DNA of 64,000 nt from Streptomyces sp. NK15101 (lineage in GTDB: Bacteria > Actinomycetota > Actinomycetes > Streptomycetales > Streptomycetaceae). Location: NCBI RefSeq assembly GCF_020400725.1, contig NZ_JAINVG010000006.1, forward strand, positions 62,001 through 126,000, in the 5' to 3' direction. The translations under genes and the position numbers were made by a program. Below are positions 38,258-49,512 of this stretch, in pieces (the stretch's first letter is position 1; each line of letters starts with the position of its first letter). The notes below the pieces were generated by a model, which saw nothing but the letters and a program-made list of their open reading frames with translations, did no database searches and had not been told where the DNA came from.

Positions 38258-38788
38258 TCAGCCGAGGCGCAGATGGTGGAGCATCAGCAGTCCGGCGGCC
38301 ATGTTGGCGGCCGGGACCTCGCCCCGGGCGATCATCTCGGGGATCTCCTTCAGCGGTATCCAGGCCCTCCGCGAGGACTCGAAGGCGTCCTCGGGCGGTC
38401 CGGTGTAGGTGGCCCGTTCCGCCCAGTAGAGGTGGTGGCGGGCGTCGGTGAGGCCGTTCGAGGGTTCGACGGTGAGGAGATGGCGCAGCGGCCCCGGCCG
38501 CCAGCCGGTCTCCTCCTCCATCTCGCGTGCGGCGGCGGACTCCGGGTCCTCGCCGTCCTCGACGACGCCGGCGGCCAGTTCCCAGCCCCAGCTGTCGGTG
38601 ATGAAGCGGTGGCGCCAGAGCATCAGGACTTCGTCGGCCTCGTTGACGGCCGTCGCGACGGCGACCGGGCGGAGCCGGATCAGATAGTGGTCGAGGTGGC
38701 GGCCGTCGGGGAGTTCGACGTCCGCGAGGTTCACTCGGAACCAGCGATTCTCATAGACCGAGCGTTCGCTGAGTTTCGTCCACTGCAC
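38258..38788 (-). CDS. Nudix hydrolase (ADP-ribose pyrophosphatase-like)
   Basis: A 176-residue Nudix enzyme with the full box GVVEDGEDPESAAAREMEEETGW (Gly-x5-Glu-x7-Arg-Glu-x2-Glu-Glu). The preceding HYLIRLRPVAVATAVNEADEVLMLWRHRF resembles ADP-sugar pyrophosphatases. It would hydrolyse a nucleoside-diphosphate derivative. The GTG at 38788 has GGAAGGTGG about 7 nt upstream. Confidence 0.85.
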   Translation of the reverse strand: MQWTKLSERSVYENRWFRVNLADVELPDGRHLDHYLIRLRPVAVATAVNEADEVLMLWRHRFITDSWGWELAAGVVEDGEDPESAAAREMEEETGWRPGPLRHLLTVEPSNGLTDARHHLYWAERATYTGPPEDAFESSRRAWIPLKEIPEMIARGEVPAANMAAGLLMLHHLRLG

Positions 38789-38850
38789 GTTCTTGCCACC
38801 TTCCGATCGGTCGGTGCTTGTTTGGTGGCAATATCGCAGCAGTTGGCGGC

Positions 38851-40191
38851 TCAGAGGGGAACGCGCAGCGCCCCTTCGATGAGGGCGGCGGCCTCCCGGG
38901 CCTCCCCGCAGTCGCTCGTGAGGAGATGCTCCCGCACCTGCGTCAGCCGGTCCCGCAGCCGCCGCGACTCCATCCCCCGCGCCCGCTCCGTCATCTCCAC
39001 CGCCGTGCGCGCCGCCTCCTCGGCCTCCCCCTGCCGGAGCTCGATCTGGCACAACATGGCGAGCCGGTGCACCCGGCCCCGGTCGTGCGAGGGCACGCCG
39101 ACCGCCGCCGACGCGTGCCCGTGGGCGGCCTCGAGCTCGCCCAGACCGAGCAGGGCCTCCGCCACCTGGACGTTGACGAACCCCGGCTGGACGTAGCCGG
39201 TCTCGACCGGCTCCTCCCCCGGGCTGATCCGCTCCGCCGCCGCCTCGGCCCGCCGGATGCAGGCCAGCGCCGCGGCCCGGTCGCCCAGATGCGCGTACGC
39301 CTTCGCCTGCATCGCCGTCAGGTCGGCGGCGAGCGCCGGGGTGATCTGCCGCCCCGCCGCCCGCAGCGCCGCCTCCGCGAACGCCACGGCCTGCCGGTAC
39401 TCCCCGGTGAACAGCGACTGATTGACGAGGAGGGCGATCACGTACGCGCCGAGGCCCCGGTCCCCGCTCGCCTTCGCGAGCCGCAGCGCCTGGTGGAAGT
39501 AGCGCTGGGCGAGGCCGTGCGCGTCCGCGTCGTACGCACAGATTCCGGCCACCGCGACGAGCCCGCCGGCGGCCCGGTGCAACTGGCGCCCCAGCGCGTC
39601 GCTGTACGCCCCCCGGAGCAGCGGCGCGGCCTCGGCGTTGAGGAAGCCGACGATCCGCGCCCGGGTCGCGATGCCGCCCGCCCTTCGGTACATCTGCTCG
39701 TAGTGCGACCGGGCGGCGCTCAGGACGGCGATGTCGGCCGCCGAGACCGCCGTCCGGCCCGTACGCGAGACGTCCACGTCCTCCGGCGGGTTCTCCCACT
39801 CCCACACCGGCATCACCGCCTGCGTGCCGGTGACGGCCGGGGCGGCCACGATGTGCGGCCGCTGCTGCTCGTCGGAGCGCCACAGCGCGGCCGCCCGCTC
39901 CACGAAGCCGGACAACGGCGAACCGCCGGCCGGCGGCGGGCCGCCCGGCACCCCGAGGCCGATGTCGTCCAGGGTGACCTGCCGGTGCAGCCGGGCGGCG
40001 AGCACCTCGCAGATCAGGTCCGGCACCTGGCCGCGCGGCCGCTGCCCCTTCAACCAGCGGGCCACGGCGGTGTGTTCGTACCGCAGGGCGAGGCCCCGGG
40101 CCCGCCCCGCCCGGTTCACGTGCGCGGCCAGGCCGGCGTTCGAGACGCCCGCTTCGTCGAGCAGGGCGTCGAGCAAGGTGTTGGGCTGCAT
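38851..40191 (-). CDS. NsdA-like TPR transcriptional regulator
   Basis: A 446-residue Streptomyces regulator. Residues about 5-75 resemble a helix-turn-helix (LLDEAGVSNAGLAAHVNRAGRARGLALRYEHTAVARWLKGQ), followed by helical TPR-like repeats. The family includes NsdA of S. coelicolor, a repressor of sporulation and antibiotic production, so a role in development is plausible but unproven. I use the ATG at 40191 (MQPNTLL), with GGAG 6 nt upstream. An identical GGAGCGGCCATG also precedes an in-frame ATG at 40212, and a third ATG is at 40257, so the start is uncertain. A perfect palindrome at 40296-40312 lies upstream. Confidence 0.75.
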   Translation of the reverse strand: MQPNTLLDALLDEAGVSNAGLAAHVNRAGRARGLALRYEHTAVARWLKGQRPRGQVPDLICEVLAARLHRQVTLDDIGLGVPGGPPPAGGSPLSGFVERAAALWRSDEQQRPHIVAAPAVTGTQAVMPVWEWENPPEDVDVSRTGRTAVSAADIAVLSAARSHYEQMYRRAGGIATRARIVGFLNAEAAPLLRGAYSDALGRQLHRAAGGLVAVAGICAYDADAHGLAQRYFHQALRLAKASGDRGLGAYVIALLVNQSLFTGEYRQAVAFAEAALRAAGRQITPALAADLTAMQAKAYAHLGDRAAALACIRRAEAAAERISPGEEPVETGYVQPGFVNVQVAEALLGLGELEAAHGHASAAVGVPSHDRGRVHRLAMLCQIELRQGEAEEAARTAVEMTERARGMESRRLRDRLTQVREHLLTSDCGEAREAAALIEGALRVPL

Positions 40192-40295
40192 GGCCGCTCC
40201 GGTCGCTCGCATGGCCGCTCCGCTCGGTGAACTCAGCGTAGCGGTGGCCGAATTCATGCGGGGCGAACCGAACGGAAGCCCCCCGTACCGGTGAT

Positions 40296-40312
40296 TTCAC
40301 ACGGGGTGTGAA
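40296..40312. promoter_or_regulatory. 17-bp perfect palindrome upstream of the NsdA-like gene
   Basis: TTCACAC-GGG-GTGTGAA, about 105 bp before the start at 40191. The AT-containing arms stand out in GC-rich surroundings, so a protein-binding site is likely. Confidence 0.6.
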
Positions 40313-40440
40313 CGAAGTACCCGTTCTCCCGGTCCGCGTACTCTGCCACGCCCGTCCCGGTCCCGGTTGACTGTGCTTCTCGCCGCAAGGCGACGACCGG
40401 GCCGCCGGCTCCCCCTCGTACAGTGCGGCCGCCCGGTCCG

Positions 40441-40491
40441 CGCCGCCCGCCCCGCTGATCTGCCCGACACTCCGTGGCGGGGCGGGCGGCG
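40441..40491 (-). terminator. Long GC hairpin downstream of the PP2C gene
   Basis: CGCCGCCCGCCCCG pairs with CGGGGCGGGCGGCG across 23 nt. It is followed by a second inverted pair, GCCGACCCCG/CGGGGTCGGC, that reaches into the gene end at 40512. The remainder of 40192-40440 contains the palindrome noted and otherwise no gene. Confidence 0.5.
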
Positions 40492-40511
40492 CCGACCCCG
40501 ACCTCCTCCGC

Positions 40512-41579
40512 TCAGCGGTGGGAGGAGGAGGCGGGCCGGGGTCGGCGCAGCCCGGGTTCGGCGGGCTGCGCCGGCACCCGGACACGGTCGTTGCGCACGA
40601 CGAGCAGCGCGATGTCGTCGGCGAGCCGGCCACCCGTGTGGTGCAGCAGCTCCGCGTGGACCCGCCGGACCAGGGCGGCGGGCGCCTCGCCGGGCACCCC
40701 GGCCAGCGCGGCGTCGAGCGCGAAGAACCGGCCCCGCTGGTCACGGGCCTCCTCCGCGCCGTCGGTGTGCAGGACCAGCGTCTCGCCGGGCCGCAGCCCG
40801 GCCGCCGTGTACGGCACGAGCACGGCGGGCAGCGGCAGCACCCCGAGCGGGGGCAGCGGGTCCCCGACCGCGAGCCGCTCCACCCGCTGCCCGAGGCGGT
40901 ACGGGCCGGGGTGACCGCAGTTGAGGACGGCGAGCCGTCCGTCGGGACGGACCTCCACGAGCAGCAGGGTGACGAACTCCTCCGCCACCGGATGCTCGGG
41001 ATCCGCCCCGGCCCTCGCCGGATGCTCCTCCCGCGCCCGCTCCCGCAGATGGCGCTCCAGGGTCCGCTCCAGACGCCGCAGCACCCCGGCGATTTCGGGC
41101 TCGTCGTGCGCCGCCTCGCGGAAGCTGCCGAGCACCGCGACCACCGCGCCGAGCGCGGGGAGCCCGTGGCCCCGGACGTCCCCGATGACGATCCGCACGC
41201 CGTAGGGGGTGGCCACCGCCTCGTACAGGTCCCCGCCGACGGACGCGCCCCGGCAGGAGGAGAGCTGCCCGGCGGCCAGTGCGAGGCCGTCGAGACGGGC
41301 CGGCAGGGGGCGCAGCAGGACCCGCTGGGTGGCGGCCGCCACGGCCCGGACGCGGGCGAGTTCCCGCGCGAGCCCGTGCCGGACGCCCAGCACCATGCCG
41401 AGACCGACGGTGAGGAAGACGACGCTGGTGGCGATCCGCATGGGCAGCCCGGGCTGCCGGGCCAGCGGACAGCCGTACTTCCACGCCACCGCCACGGCGC
41501 CCCACGCGGTGGGAAGAGCGAGCGGGGCCAGCCGGCGGAGCCGGGAGCCATCGGCGAGCAACGACCTGGTACGGATCAT
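40512..41579 (-). CDS. Membrane-anchored PP2C/SpoIIE-type serine phosphatase
   Basis: A 355-residue protein: two hydrophobic segments at about 15-60 anchor it, then a PP2C-SpoIIE domain with SSCRGASVGGDLYEAV (metal Asp), IVIGDVRGHGLPALGAVVAVL, LNCGHPGPYRLG, LVLHTDGAEEARD and ADDIALLVV. These enzymes dephosphorylate anti-sigma-factor antagonists or other phosphoproteins. No anti-sigma pair is adjacent. I chose the ATG at 41579, with GGAAGG about 10 nt upstream; a longer frame extends to 41741 but lacks support. Confidence 0.85.
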   Translation of the reverse strand: MIRTRSLLADGSRLRRLAPLALPTAWGAVAVAWKYGCPLARQPGLPMRIATSVVFLTVGLGMVLGVRHGLARELARVRAVAAATQRVLLRPLPARLDGLALAAGQLSSCRGASVGGDLYEAVATPYGVRIVIGDVRGHGLPALGAVVAVLGSFREAAHDEPEIAGVLRRLERTLERHLRERAREEHPARAGADPEHPVAEEFVTLLLVEVRPDGRLAVLNCGHPGPYRLGQRVERLAVGDPLPPLGVLPLPAVLVPYTAAGLRPGETLVLHTDGAEEARDQRGRFFALDAALAGVPGEAPAALVRRVHAELLHHTGGRLADDIALLVVRNDRVRVPAQPAEPGLRRPRPASSSHR

Positions 41580-41697
41580 GCACGGCCCTTCCCGAGCCCC
41601 GACAGCGCCCGGAAGCGCTGCGGCACACAGGTCCGCCCCTGCGGCCGCGTCGATTCTGCCGATGCCGCGGTCCGCCACGGAACGCCCCCGGGGGATC

Positions 41698-42216
41698 TCA
41701 CCCGAAGGAGTGAGCGCCAGGACCGCGCCGGACCGCGCCACCGTCGCGCCACCCGCACAGACACGGGAATCCCGTACGGGCGCGCGGGCACGTCGGGCCG
41801 TCGGGCGGGGGCGTCCGCCGTGCGGAGCGGGCCGCCGCGCGGGTCGTGATGCCCACCACCCGCGCGTAGAGCCGTTCCGCTCCGGCGAGGTCGCCGCGCC
41901 GCTGCCGGACGGCGCCCAGGGCGTTCAACGACGGAGCCAGCCGGGAATCATCGGGGCCGTGGACCCGCTCGTGGAGACGCACCGCGAAGAGCAGGATCTC
42001 CTCCGCCTCGGCGGGCCGGCCCAGTGCTTCGAGCAGGATGCCCAGGGCCGACGCCGCCTCGGCCGCCTCGGCGGAGACGGAGCCGGAGCCGGGCGCGGCG
42101 CGGGCCTGCCGGAGGGCCGCGCGCAGGTCGCCCTCGGCCTGCGCGTACCGGCCCTCGGTCTCGTTCCGCCGGGCGCGGGCGAGGTGCCGGCGCACCCGCC
42201 GTGCCGTCGCGTCCAC
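41698..42216 (-). CDS. Small tetratricopeptide-repeat protein
   Basis: A 172-residue protein with two TPR units: YAQAEGDLRAALRQARAA and the stronger RLHERVHGPDDSRLAPSLNALGAVRQRRGDLAGAERLYARVV. The last 40 residues are Arg/Pro/Cys-rich without TPR pattern. The GTG start is preceded by GAGGGCGG, and it begins 20 bp after the monooxygenase stop on the same strand, so the two are probably co-transcribed. Confidence 0.6.
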   Translation of the reverse strand: MDATARRVRRHLARARRNETEGRYAQAEGDLRAALRQARAAPGSGSVSAEAAEAASALGILLEALGRPAEAEEILLFAVRLHERVHGPDDSRLAPSLNALGAVRQRRGDLAGAERLYARVVGITTRAAARSARRTPPPDGPTCPRARTGFPCLCGWRDGGAVRRGPGAHSFG

Positions 42217-42235
42217 GATGGCCGCCCTCGGCGTG

Positions 42236-43372
42236 CTAGGCGGGGACCTTCGCCCGGGCCCGGCGACGGCCGGCGGTGTCTCCGGCGAGGTTCTTCACGA
42301 GGTGGTCCACCACGTGCTCCGCGTCCCGGCCCGCGCCGCCGATGAGCATCGACGCGAAGGCGTACTGGAAGGCCAGGCCGACGAAGTACAGCCCCGGCGA
42401 CGAGGCCACCACGCCGCGCCGTTCCAGCGGCCAGCCGTCCTCGCCGGTGACCGGGAGGTCGATCCAGGAGAAGTCCTGCCGGAAGCCGGTGCACCAGACG
42501 ACGTTCGCGACGTCGAGGACGCGTCCGCCGTCGAGGACCGGCAGGCCGTCGCTGACGCCGATGGTCCGCTCGGGCGCCGGCTCGACGCCGACACGGGTGA
42601 GGTCCGCCCGCTTGACGCGGATCAGCGGCCCGCCGTGGGCGCGGACGCCTGGACGCATCCTGCGGCCGACGGGCGTGCGCAGGGTCAGCACGTGCTGCGC
42701 CAGGAACCACAGCACCGGGAAGATCGCGTGCGCCGGCCCGCCCTCGATGTCGAACGGGATCTCCCCGTGGATCGTGCCGCTGAGCACGGTCGGATGGCCG
42801 GCCGAGCCCGCCTCGTACGCGATGTCCCCGCCGGAGTGCGAGGCGCCGACCACCAGCACGCCGCCGGGCCGCAGCTGTGCCGGGTTCTTGTAGGCGCTGG
42901 AGTGCAGCTGCATGATGCGCGGGTCGAGCCCGCCCGCGAAGCCGGGGACGTACGGAGTCCGGCCGAACGTGCCCGAGGCGACGACGACGTGGTCGCACAG
43001 ATAGGTCGTCGTACGCGTCGTCACGGCGTACCCGCCGTCCTCCCGGCCCACCCGGGTGACGCGCTCGCCCGCGCGTACGGGCAGGTGGAAGGTCTCGGCG
43101 TACGCCTCCAGGTAGTCGGCCATCTCGTCCTTGGTGGGGAAGGACATCGGCGGCGCGGGAAAACGCATCCCGGGCAGCGAGGCGACCCGCGCCGGGCTGA
43201 AGAGCCGCAGGGAGTCCCAGTGGCACCGCCAGTTGTCGCCGACGCGGGCGTTGCCGTCGAGGACCACGAACGGCCGACCGTACCGGGCGAGGTGGTATCC
43301 GGTGGCGAGGCCCGCCTGCCCGGCTCCGATGACGACCGTCTCGATGTGTTCCGTCCTGTCGGTGGGGTTCAT
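42236..43372 (-). CDS. Flavin-containing monooxygenase (NAD(P)-binding)
   Basis: A 378-residue FAD-dependent monooxygenase: VVIGAGQAGLATGYHLARYGRPFVVLD (FAD Rossmann motif, about 13-40), VLVVGASHSGGDIAYE (NADPH motif) and VVWCTGFRQDFSW (the linking TG-F motif). NWRCHWDSLRLFSPA resembles the YUC/FMO group. It oxidises a heteroatom or carbon of an unidentified substrate. GAGGAGG 6 nt upstream of the ATG fixes the start. Divergent from the membrane methyltransferase gene at 43424. Confidence 0.85.
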   Translation of the reverse strand: MNPTDRTEHIETVVIGAGQAGLATGYHLARYGRPFVVLDGNARVGDNWRCHWDSLRLFSPARVASLPGMRFPAPPMSFPTKDEMADYLEAYAETFHLPVRAGERVTRVGREDGGYAVTTRTTTYLCDHVVVASGTFGRTPYVPGFAGGLDPRIMQLHSSAYKNPAQLRPGGVLVVGASHSGGDIAYEAGSAGHPTVLSGTIHGEIPFDIEGGPAHAIFPVLWFLAQHVLTLRTPVGRRMRPGVRAHGGPLIRVKRADLTRVGVEPAPERTIGVSDGLPVLDGGRVLDVANVVWCTGFRQDFSWIDLPVTGEDGWPLERRGVVASSPGLYFVGLAFQYAFASMLIGGAGRDAEHVVDHLVKNLAGDTAGRRRARAKVPA

Positions 43373-43394
43373 CGCCGGCCTCCTCGTTCGTTCC

Positions 43395-43407
43395 GTGTCA
43401 TCGACAC
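43395..43407. promoter_or_regulatory. Small inverted repeat between divergent genes
   Basis: GTGTC-ATC-GACAC lies in the 51-bp gap between the divergent starts at 43372 and 43424. A regulator bound here could affect both genes; the TPR-LuxR protein encoded nearby is one candidate. Confidence 0.4.
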
Positions 43408-43423
43408 TAGGGAGGTGGGAGCC

Positions 43424-43930
43424 GTGACCTCTTCGGGAGAACACCCCAATCCCGCGGCGCGCCGGCGATGGGTGTTTCTGTCCAACGTGCCGGTGCCCGA
43501 GGCGCATCTGCTGGGCCTCGCCGTCGGCGCGGCGCTCCAGCGCACCCGCCCGTGGCCGCTGCCGGGACCGGGGTACGCGCACGGCCTCGTGGGCCTGCCG
43601 CTGTGCGCCGCGGGCGCGTGGCGCATCGCGCGTGCGGTGCGGGCCGCCCGTACCACCGCCCTCGCCGATCCGGGCCTGCTCGTGGTGACGGGGCCGTACG
43701 CCGCCGCGCGGAACCCCATGTACGCCGGTTGGGCGCTGCTGCACCTCGGCGCGGCGGTGGCCGGCGGCTGGGGCTGGGTGCTCGCCTCGTACCTCCCGGT
43801 CGCCGCGTGGATGCACCGGGAGGTGCTGCGCGAGGAGCGCGCGCTCGACGAGGCGTTCGGCGCCGAGTACCGGCGCTACCGGAGGGCCCTGCCGCGCTAC
43901 CTGCCCCGGCCCACCAGGTCGTGCTCGTAG
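43424..43930 (+). CDS. Isoprenylcysteine carboxylmethyltransferase-like membrane protein
   Basis: A 168-residue protein with hydrophobic helices around 30-75 and 105-130. The C-terminal SAM-binding pattern is [25 protein letters not shown], then [32 protein letters not shown], the ICMT/PEMT motif (RNPxY ... EE.L...FG..Y..Y). Such proteins methylate lipids or small molecules at the membrane. The GTG start has GGAGGTGGGAG ahead. Its 3' end overlaps the converging LuxR-type gene by 34 bp. Confidence 0.78.
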   Translation: MTSSGEHPNPAARRRWVFLSNVPVPEAHLLGLAVGAALQRTRPWPLPGPGYAHGLVGLPLCAAGAWRIARAVRAARTTALADPGLLVVTGPYAAARNPMYAGWALLHLGAAVAGGWGWVLASYLPVAAWMHREVLREERALDEAFGAEYRRYRRALPRYLPRPTRSCS

Positions 43931-45540
43931 GCGTAGGCCGTGGCCCCGGATCTGGAGGTGAGGCCGAGTTTGGCGAAGATGTTGCTCAGGTGGCGGGCCA
44001 CCGTCTTCTCGCTGAGGACCAGTTCCTCGGCGATGGCGTGATTCGTCCGGCCGGTGGCGACGAGGCGCAGGACCTCGGTCTCCCGAGGACTGAGGCCGCC
44101 GCCGGCCCGTGGCCGGTCGTGGGCCGGCGCGTCGAGCCGGGCGAGGTCGGGGGCGGCGCCGAGCCGCCGGAACACCTGACGCGCCACGTCCAGTTCCAGC
44201 CGGGCCGTGCCCACGTCGCCCAGCCGCCGCCGTACGAGGGCGAGCAGCACGACGGAACGGGCGCGGTCGTACGGGGCCTCCAGCTCGCCCCAGGTGCGGC
44301 AGGCCTCCAGCAGGACGTCGAGCGCGGCCGCGGCGTCGTCCTCGGCCAGGAGCACCGCCCCGCGCGCGTGGGCGGAGACGGCGCGCAGCAGCGGGGCGCC
44401 GACCTCGTCGGCGATCCGCGACAGCTCCTCCGAGGCGGCCCGCGCCCCGGGCACGTCGCCGACGGCCAGCACGATCTCCACGTACGCGGTCAGCACCCTC
44501 GCCCGGCCCAGCCGGTCCCGCTTCTCGTCCGCCGCGCCCCGGATCGCCGCGACGGCCTCGTCGACCCGGCCCTGGGCCATCCACAGCTGGGCGAGTCCGG
44601 GCTGTGTCCGGTGACCGCACTCGCCGGCCTGCCGGTAGCCCTCCTCCGCGCGGGCGAACGCGCCGCGCATCCGGTCCAGCTCTGCCTGCTGGTAGAGGGC
44701 CATGCCGAGCGCCGGCCGGTTCGGCGGCTCGGAGAGCCGTTCGCAGGCCCGCCGCGCCTCCTCCAGCGCGTCCGGCCACGCCCCGCGCGTCTGGAGGACC
44801 TGGGAGCGGTGGACCAGGCACTGACCGCGGTAGGGCACGAGGTCCGGCTGGGTCGCGCACCAGTCGGACAACGCCGCCGTCCACTCCTGCGCGCGGCGCA
44901 GGTCGAAGATCTCCTGGCAGGCCTCGATCGTGCTGCAGTAGATCATCCCGGTCACCAGGGGCGACAGCTCGCCGGACGTGACCGCGACCATGGTCTCGTC
45001 GAGCAGCACCACCCCGGCCGAGGGGTCGCCGCCGGCGATCAGGGCGCGGCCCTGGCCGTGCCGGGCCAGGGCCACCAGGTCCGGGTCACCGAAGCGTTCC
45101 CCCGTCGCGGCTGCCTCGCCGAACGTGGCGAGCGCCGTGGCGGGGTCCTTGTGGACGAGCCGCATCCCTTCCGGGAACAGCAGATAGCCCTGTTCCACGC
45201 AATCGATCCCGCCGTCGTCGAGGAGCCGTCGCGCCCGGGCGAGCCAGCCGCCGCCCCGGGCCGTCTCACCGCGCAGGAGCAGCGGCACGGCCAGCCAGAA
45301 GGCGCACCGCACCGCCGGCGCCGTCCGGCCGACGCTCAGGTACGCCTGATGCGCCCGCTCGGTCGCCGCGGCGCACTCCGCGTCGTGTCCGACCAGATGG
45401 GCGACGGTGGCGAGCCGCACGAGGTCGTCGGGCCCCAGCGGCTGTTCGTCGTCGGCGTCCGAGAACCCGGCATAGGCCTCCGACCACGCCTGGCGGGCGA
45501 AGGCGTCCCGGGCGCGTTCGAGTTCCGCGGCCACGTCCAT
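43897..45540 (-). CDS. LuxR-family regulator with TPR-like sensor region
   Basis: A 547-residue protein. About 450 residues are TPR-like helices (for example [30 protein letters not shown] and [15 protein letters not shown]), and the C-terminus is a LuxR helix-turn-helix: [55 protein letters not shown]. No NACHT/Walker ATPase motif is present, unlike LAL regulators. It probably controls the adjacent monooxygenase cluster; direct proof is absent. The ATG at 45540 is preceded by GGAGG at 5 nt. Confidence 0.85.
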   Translation of the reverse strand: MDVAAELERARDAFARQAWSEAYAGFSDADDEQPLGPDDLVRLATVAHLVGHDAECAAATERAHQAYLSVGRTAPAVRCAFWLAVPLLLRGETARGGGWLARARRLLDDGGIDCVEQGYLLFPEGMRLVHKDPATALATFGEAAATGERFGDPDLVALARHGQGRALIAGGDPSAGVVLLDETMVAVTSGELSPLVTGMIYCSTIEACQEIFDLRRAQEWTAALSDWCATQPDLVPYRGQCLVHRSQVLQTRGAWPDALEEARRACERLSEPPNRPALGMALYQQAELDRMRGAFARAEEGYRQAGECGHRTQPGLAQLWMAQGRVDEAVAAIRGAADEKRDRLGRARVLTAYVEIVLAVGDVPGARAASEELSRIADEVGAPLLRAVSAHARGAVLLAEDDAAAALDVLLEACRTWGELEAPYDRARSVVLLALVRRRLGDVGTARLELDVARQVFRRLGAAPDLARLDAPAHDRPRAGGGLSPRETEVLRLVATGRTNHAIAEELVLSEKTVARHLSNIFAKLGLTSRSGATAYAYEHDLVGRGR

Positions 45541-45644
45541 GGCGCCTCCCACGACCATTGCACCTCACGGCCGCGGTCTTGTCAGGCGGGACCACGGGAC
45601 GCCCGGCCGGGGCGGAGGCCGGAGTCCGGCACGGCCCCACGCAC

Positions 45645-45682
45645 GAGGGGGCCGGCCCGGTGTGGTCCGGACCGGCCCCCTC
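45645..45682 (-). terminator. Hairpin terminator after pheT
   Basis: GAGGGGGCCGG and CCGGCCCCCTC pair over 11 bp, with further pairing inside the loop, 15 bp beyond the pheT stop. The rest of 45541-45697 shows nothing else. Confidence 0.75.
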
Positions 45683-45697
45683 CTGGGGTGTGCGTGA

Positions 45698-48228
45698 TCA
45701 GGCGCCGCGCAGGACGGCGCCCGTGCGCTCGGCGGCCAGGGCCACCGCGGCGTCGCGGGCCGCGCTGGCCTCGTCGACCGTCAGGGTGCGGTCCGAGGCG
45801 CGGAACTTCAGCGCGTACGCCAGGGACTTGCTGCCCGCGCCGAGCTGGTCGCCGGTGTAGACGTCGAACAGCCGGATGGACTCCAGGAGTTCACCCGCGC
45901 CCTCGGTGAGGGCGGCCTCGACCTCGGCGGCCGGGACGTCCGCGGCGACGACCAGGGCGACGTCCTGGGTGGCGACCGGGAAGGAGGAGATCCGGGGGGC
46001 CTTCGCGGGGCCCCGGTTCGCCTGCTCCAGGAGGTCCAGGTCGATCTCCATCGCGCAGGCGCGGGCCGGGAGGCCGAACGCCTTCACCACGCGCGGGTGG
46101 AGCTCGCCGGCGTGGCCGACGAGGACCTTCTCGCCGTCCACCTCGACGTGGAACGCGGCGCAGCGGCCAGGGTGCCAGGGCGCGTGCTGGTCGGCACTGA
46201 TGATCAGCTCGACACCCGCCTCGGCGGCCACGGTCCGGCCGGCCTCGATCGCGTCCGCCCAGTCGGACGGACGGCCCTTGCCCCACCAGCCGGCCTGCTC
46301 GCGCGCACCGGCGAGGACGACGGCGGCGCGGCGCGGCTGCTCGGGCAGCGCGGCGTTGACCGAGGCGATCTGCTCGTCGGAGGGGCGGCGGTCGACGGGC
46401 AGCCGGACGGCGACGCCCGGCTGGCCCTCGGTGGGACGGAAGACCAGACCGGTCTCGAAGAGCGCCAGGTCGTGGCTGCCGCGGCTGTCGTTGCGGCGGA
46501 GCGCGCCGAGCAGACCCGGGAGCAGCGTCGTCCGGAGCGCGGGCTCCTCGTCCGAGAGCGGGTTGACCAGCTTCACGAGGCGGCGACGGGCGTCGTCCGC
46601 GTCGAGACCGAGCTGGTCGAGGGCCTGCTCGCCGATGAACGGGTAGTTCAGCGCCTCGACGTAGCCGGCGCCGGCCAGGGCGCGGCCCACCCGGCGGTGG
46701 GTGCGCTGGCGCTCGGTGAGCCCGCGGCCGGCCGGGGGCTTCGGCAGCGTGGAGGGCAGGTTCTCGTAGCCCTCCAGGCGGATGACCTCTTCGGCCAGGT
46801 CGTTCGGCACGTAGAGGTCGGGACGCCACGACGGGACGGTGACGACGAGCTCGTCCTGGCCGTAGACGTCGCAGCCGACCTCCTGGAGGCGGCGGACGAC
46901 GATCTCGCGGCCGTAGTCGACGCCCGCGACCTTGTCCGGGTGGTTCGCCGGCATGGTGATGGTGTGCGGCGCGGAGGGAGCGGCGATCTCGGTGACGCCG
47001 GCCTCGGCGGTGCCGCCCGCGAGGAGCACGAGCAGGTCGACCGTGCGCTGCGCCGCCGCGGCGGCGGCCTGCGGGTCGACGCCCCGCTCGAAGCGCTTGG
47101 ACGCCTCGGAGGCCAGCTTGTGGCGGCGGGCCGTGCGCGCGATCGAGATCGCGTCGAAGTGCGCGGCCTCGATGACGACCTCGGTGGTGCCGGTGACGAT
47201 GCCGGTCTCCGGGTCGGTGACCGGGTCGGCGATCTCGGTGTTGGCACCGCCCATGACACCGGCGAGGCCGATCGGCCCGCGGTCGTCGGTGATGACCAGG
47301 TCCCCGGAGTCGAGGACGCGCGCGGTGCCGTCGAGGGTGGTGAACTTCTCGCCGGCGGCGGCGCGGCGGACCCCGATGGGGCCTTCGATCCGGCTGCGGT
47401 CGTAGGCGTGCAGCGGCTGGCCGAGTTCCATCATCACGTAGTTGGTGATGTCGACGGCGAGCGAGATCGGGCGCATGCCGACCTTCTGCAGGCGGCGCTG
47501 CAGCCAGATCGGGCTGCGGGCCTCGGGGTCGAGACCGACGACCGTGCGGGCCGTGAAGCGGTCGCAGCCGATCGGGTCGGCGATCTGGACCGGGTAGCCG
47601 TACGAGTTGGGCGCGGGCACGTCGAGGAGCGCCGGGTCGCGCAGCGGCAGGCCGTAGGCGGTGGCCGTCTCGCGGGCGACGCCGCGGATCGAGAGGCAGT
47701 AGCCGCGGTCCGGGGTGACGGCGATGTCGAGGACCTCGTCGAACAGCTCCAGGAGGACCGTGGCGTCGGTGCCGACCTCGTGCTCCGGCGGCAGCACGAT
47801 GATGCCGTGCGTGCCGTCGTCGCCCATGCCGAGCTCGTCGCCGGAGCAGATCATGCCCCGGGAGACGCGGCCGTACGTCTTGCGCTCGGCGATCCGGAAG
47901 TCACCGGGGAGCACGGCGCCGGGCAGCGCCACGACGACCTTGTCGCCCTCGGCGAAGTTCCGGGCGCCGCAGATGATCTCCTGGGGCTCGCCGGTGCCGT
48001 TGGCCTGGCCGACGTCGACGGTGCAGAAGCGGATGGGCTTCTTGAACTCCGTCAGCTCCTCGATGGTGAGGACCTTGCCGACCACCAGCGGGCCGGTCAG
48101 GCCGGCGCCGAGCTGCTCGACGGTCTCGACCTCGAGGCCTGCCGAAATGAGCTTGGCCTGGACGTCGCGGCCGGTCACCGTCGCCGGCAGGTCGACGTAC
48201 TCCCGCAGCCAAGAAAGCGGGACCCGCA

Positions 48229-48229
<1 letters not shown>
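45698..48229 (-). CDS. pheT: Phenylalanyl-tRNA synthetase beta subunit
   Basis: An 843-residue PheT of normal length. Domains: tRNA-binding OB fold (about 40-150, [16 protein letters not shown]), the B3/B4 editing domain, B5, a catalytic-like domain and the C-terminal anticodon-binding FDX-ACB domain ([15 protein letters not shown] onward). It forms the alpha2-beta2 enzyme with PheS, charging tRNA-Phe and proofreading Tyr. The ATG shares one base with the pheS stop (TGATG), so the two are translationally coupled. Confidence 0.96.
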
Positions 48230-49401
<1,172 letters not shown>

Positions 49402-49512
49402 TCAAGGGCGCAAACGTGCCAAAGGACGAGTCTAACGGGGCGCGGGGACGCGGATGAGCCCGTGGGCAGGCCGGACGGCTCCTGATCTCGTACGGTCTCG
49501 ACTGCTGAGACG

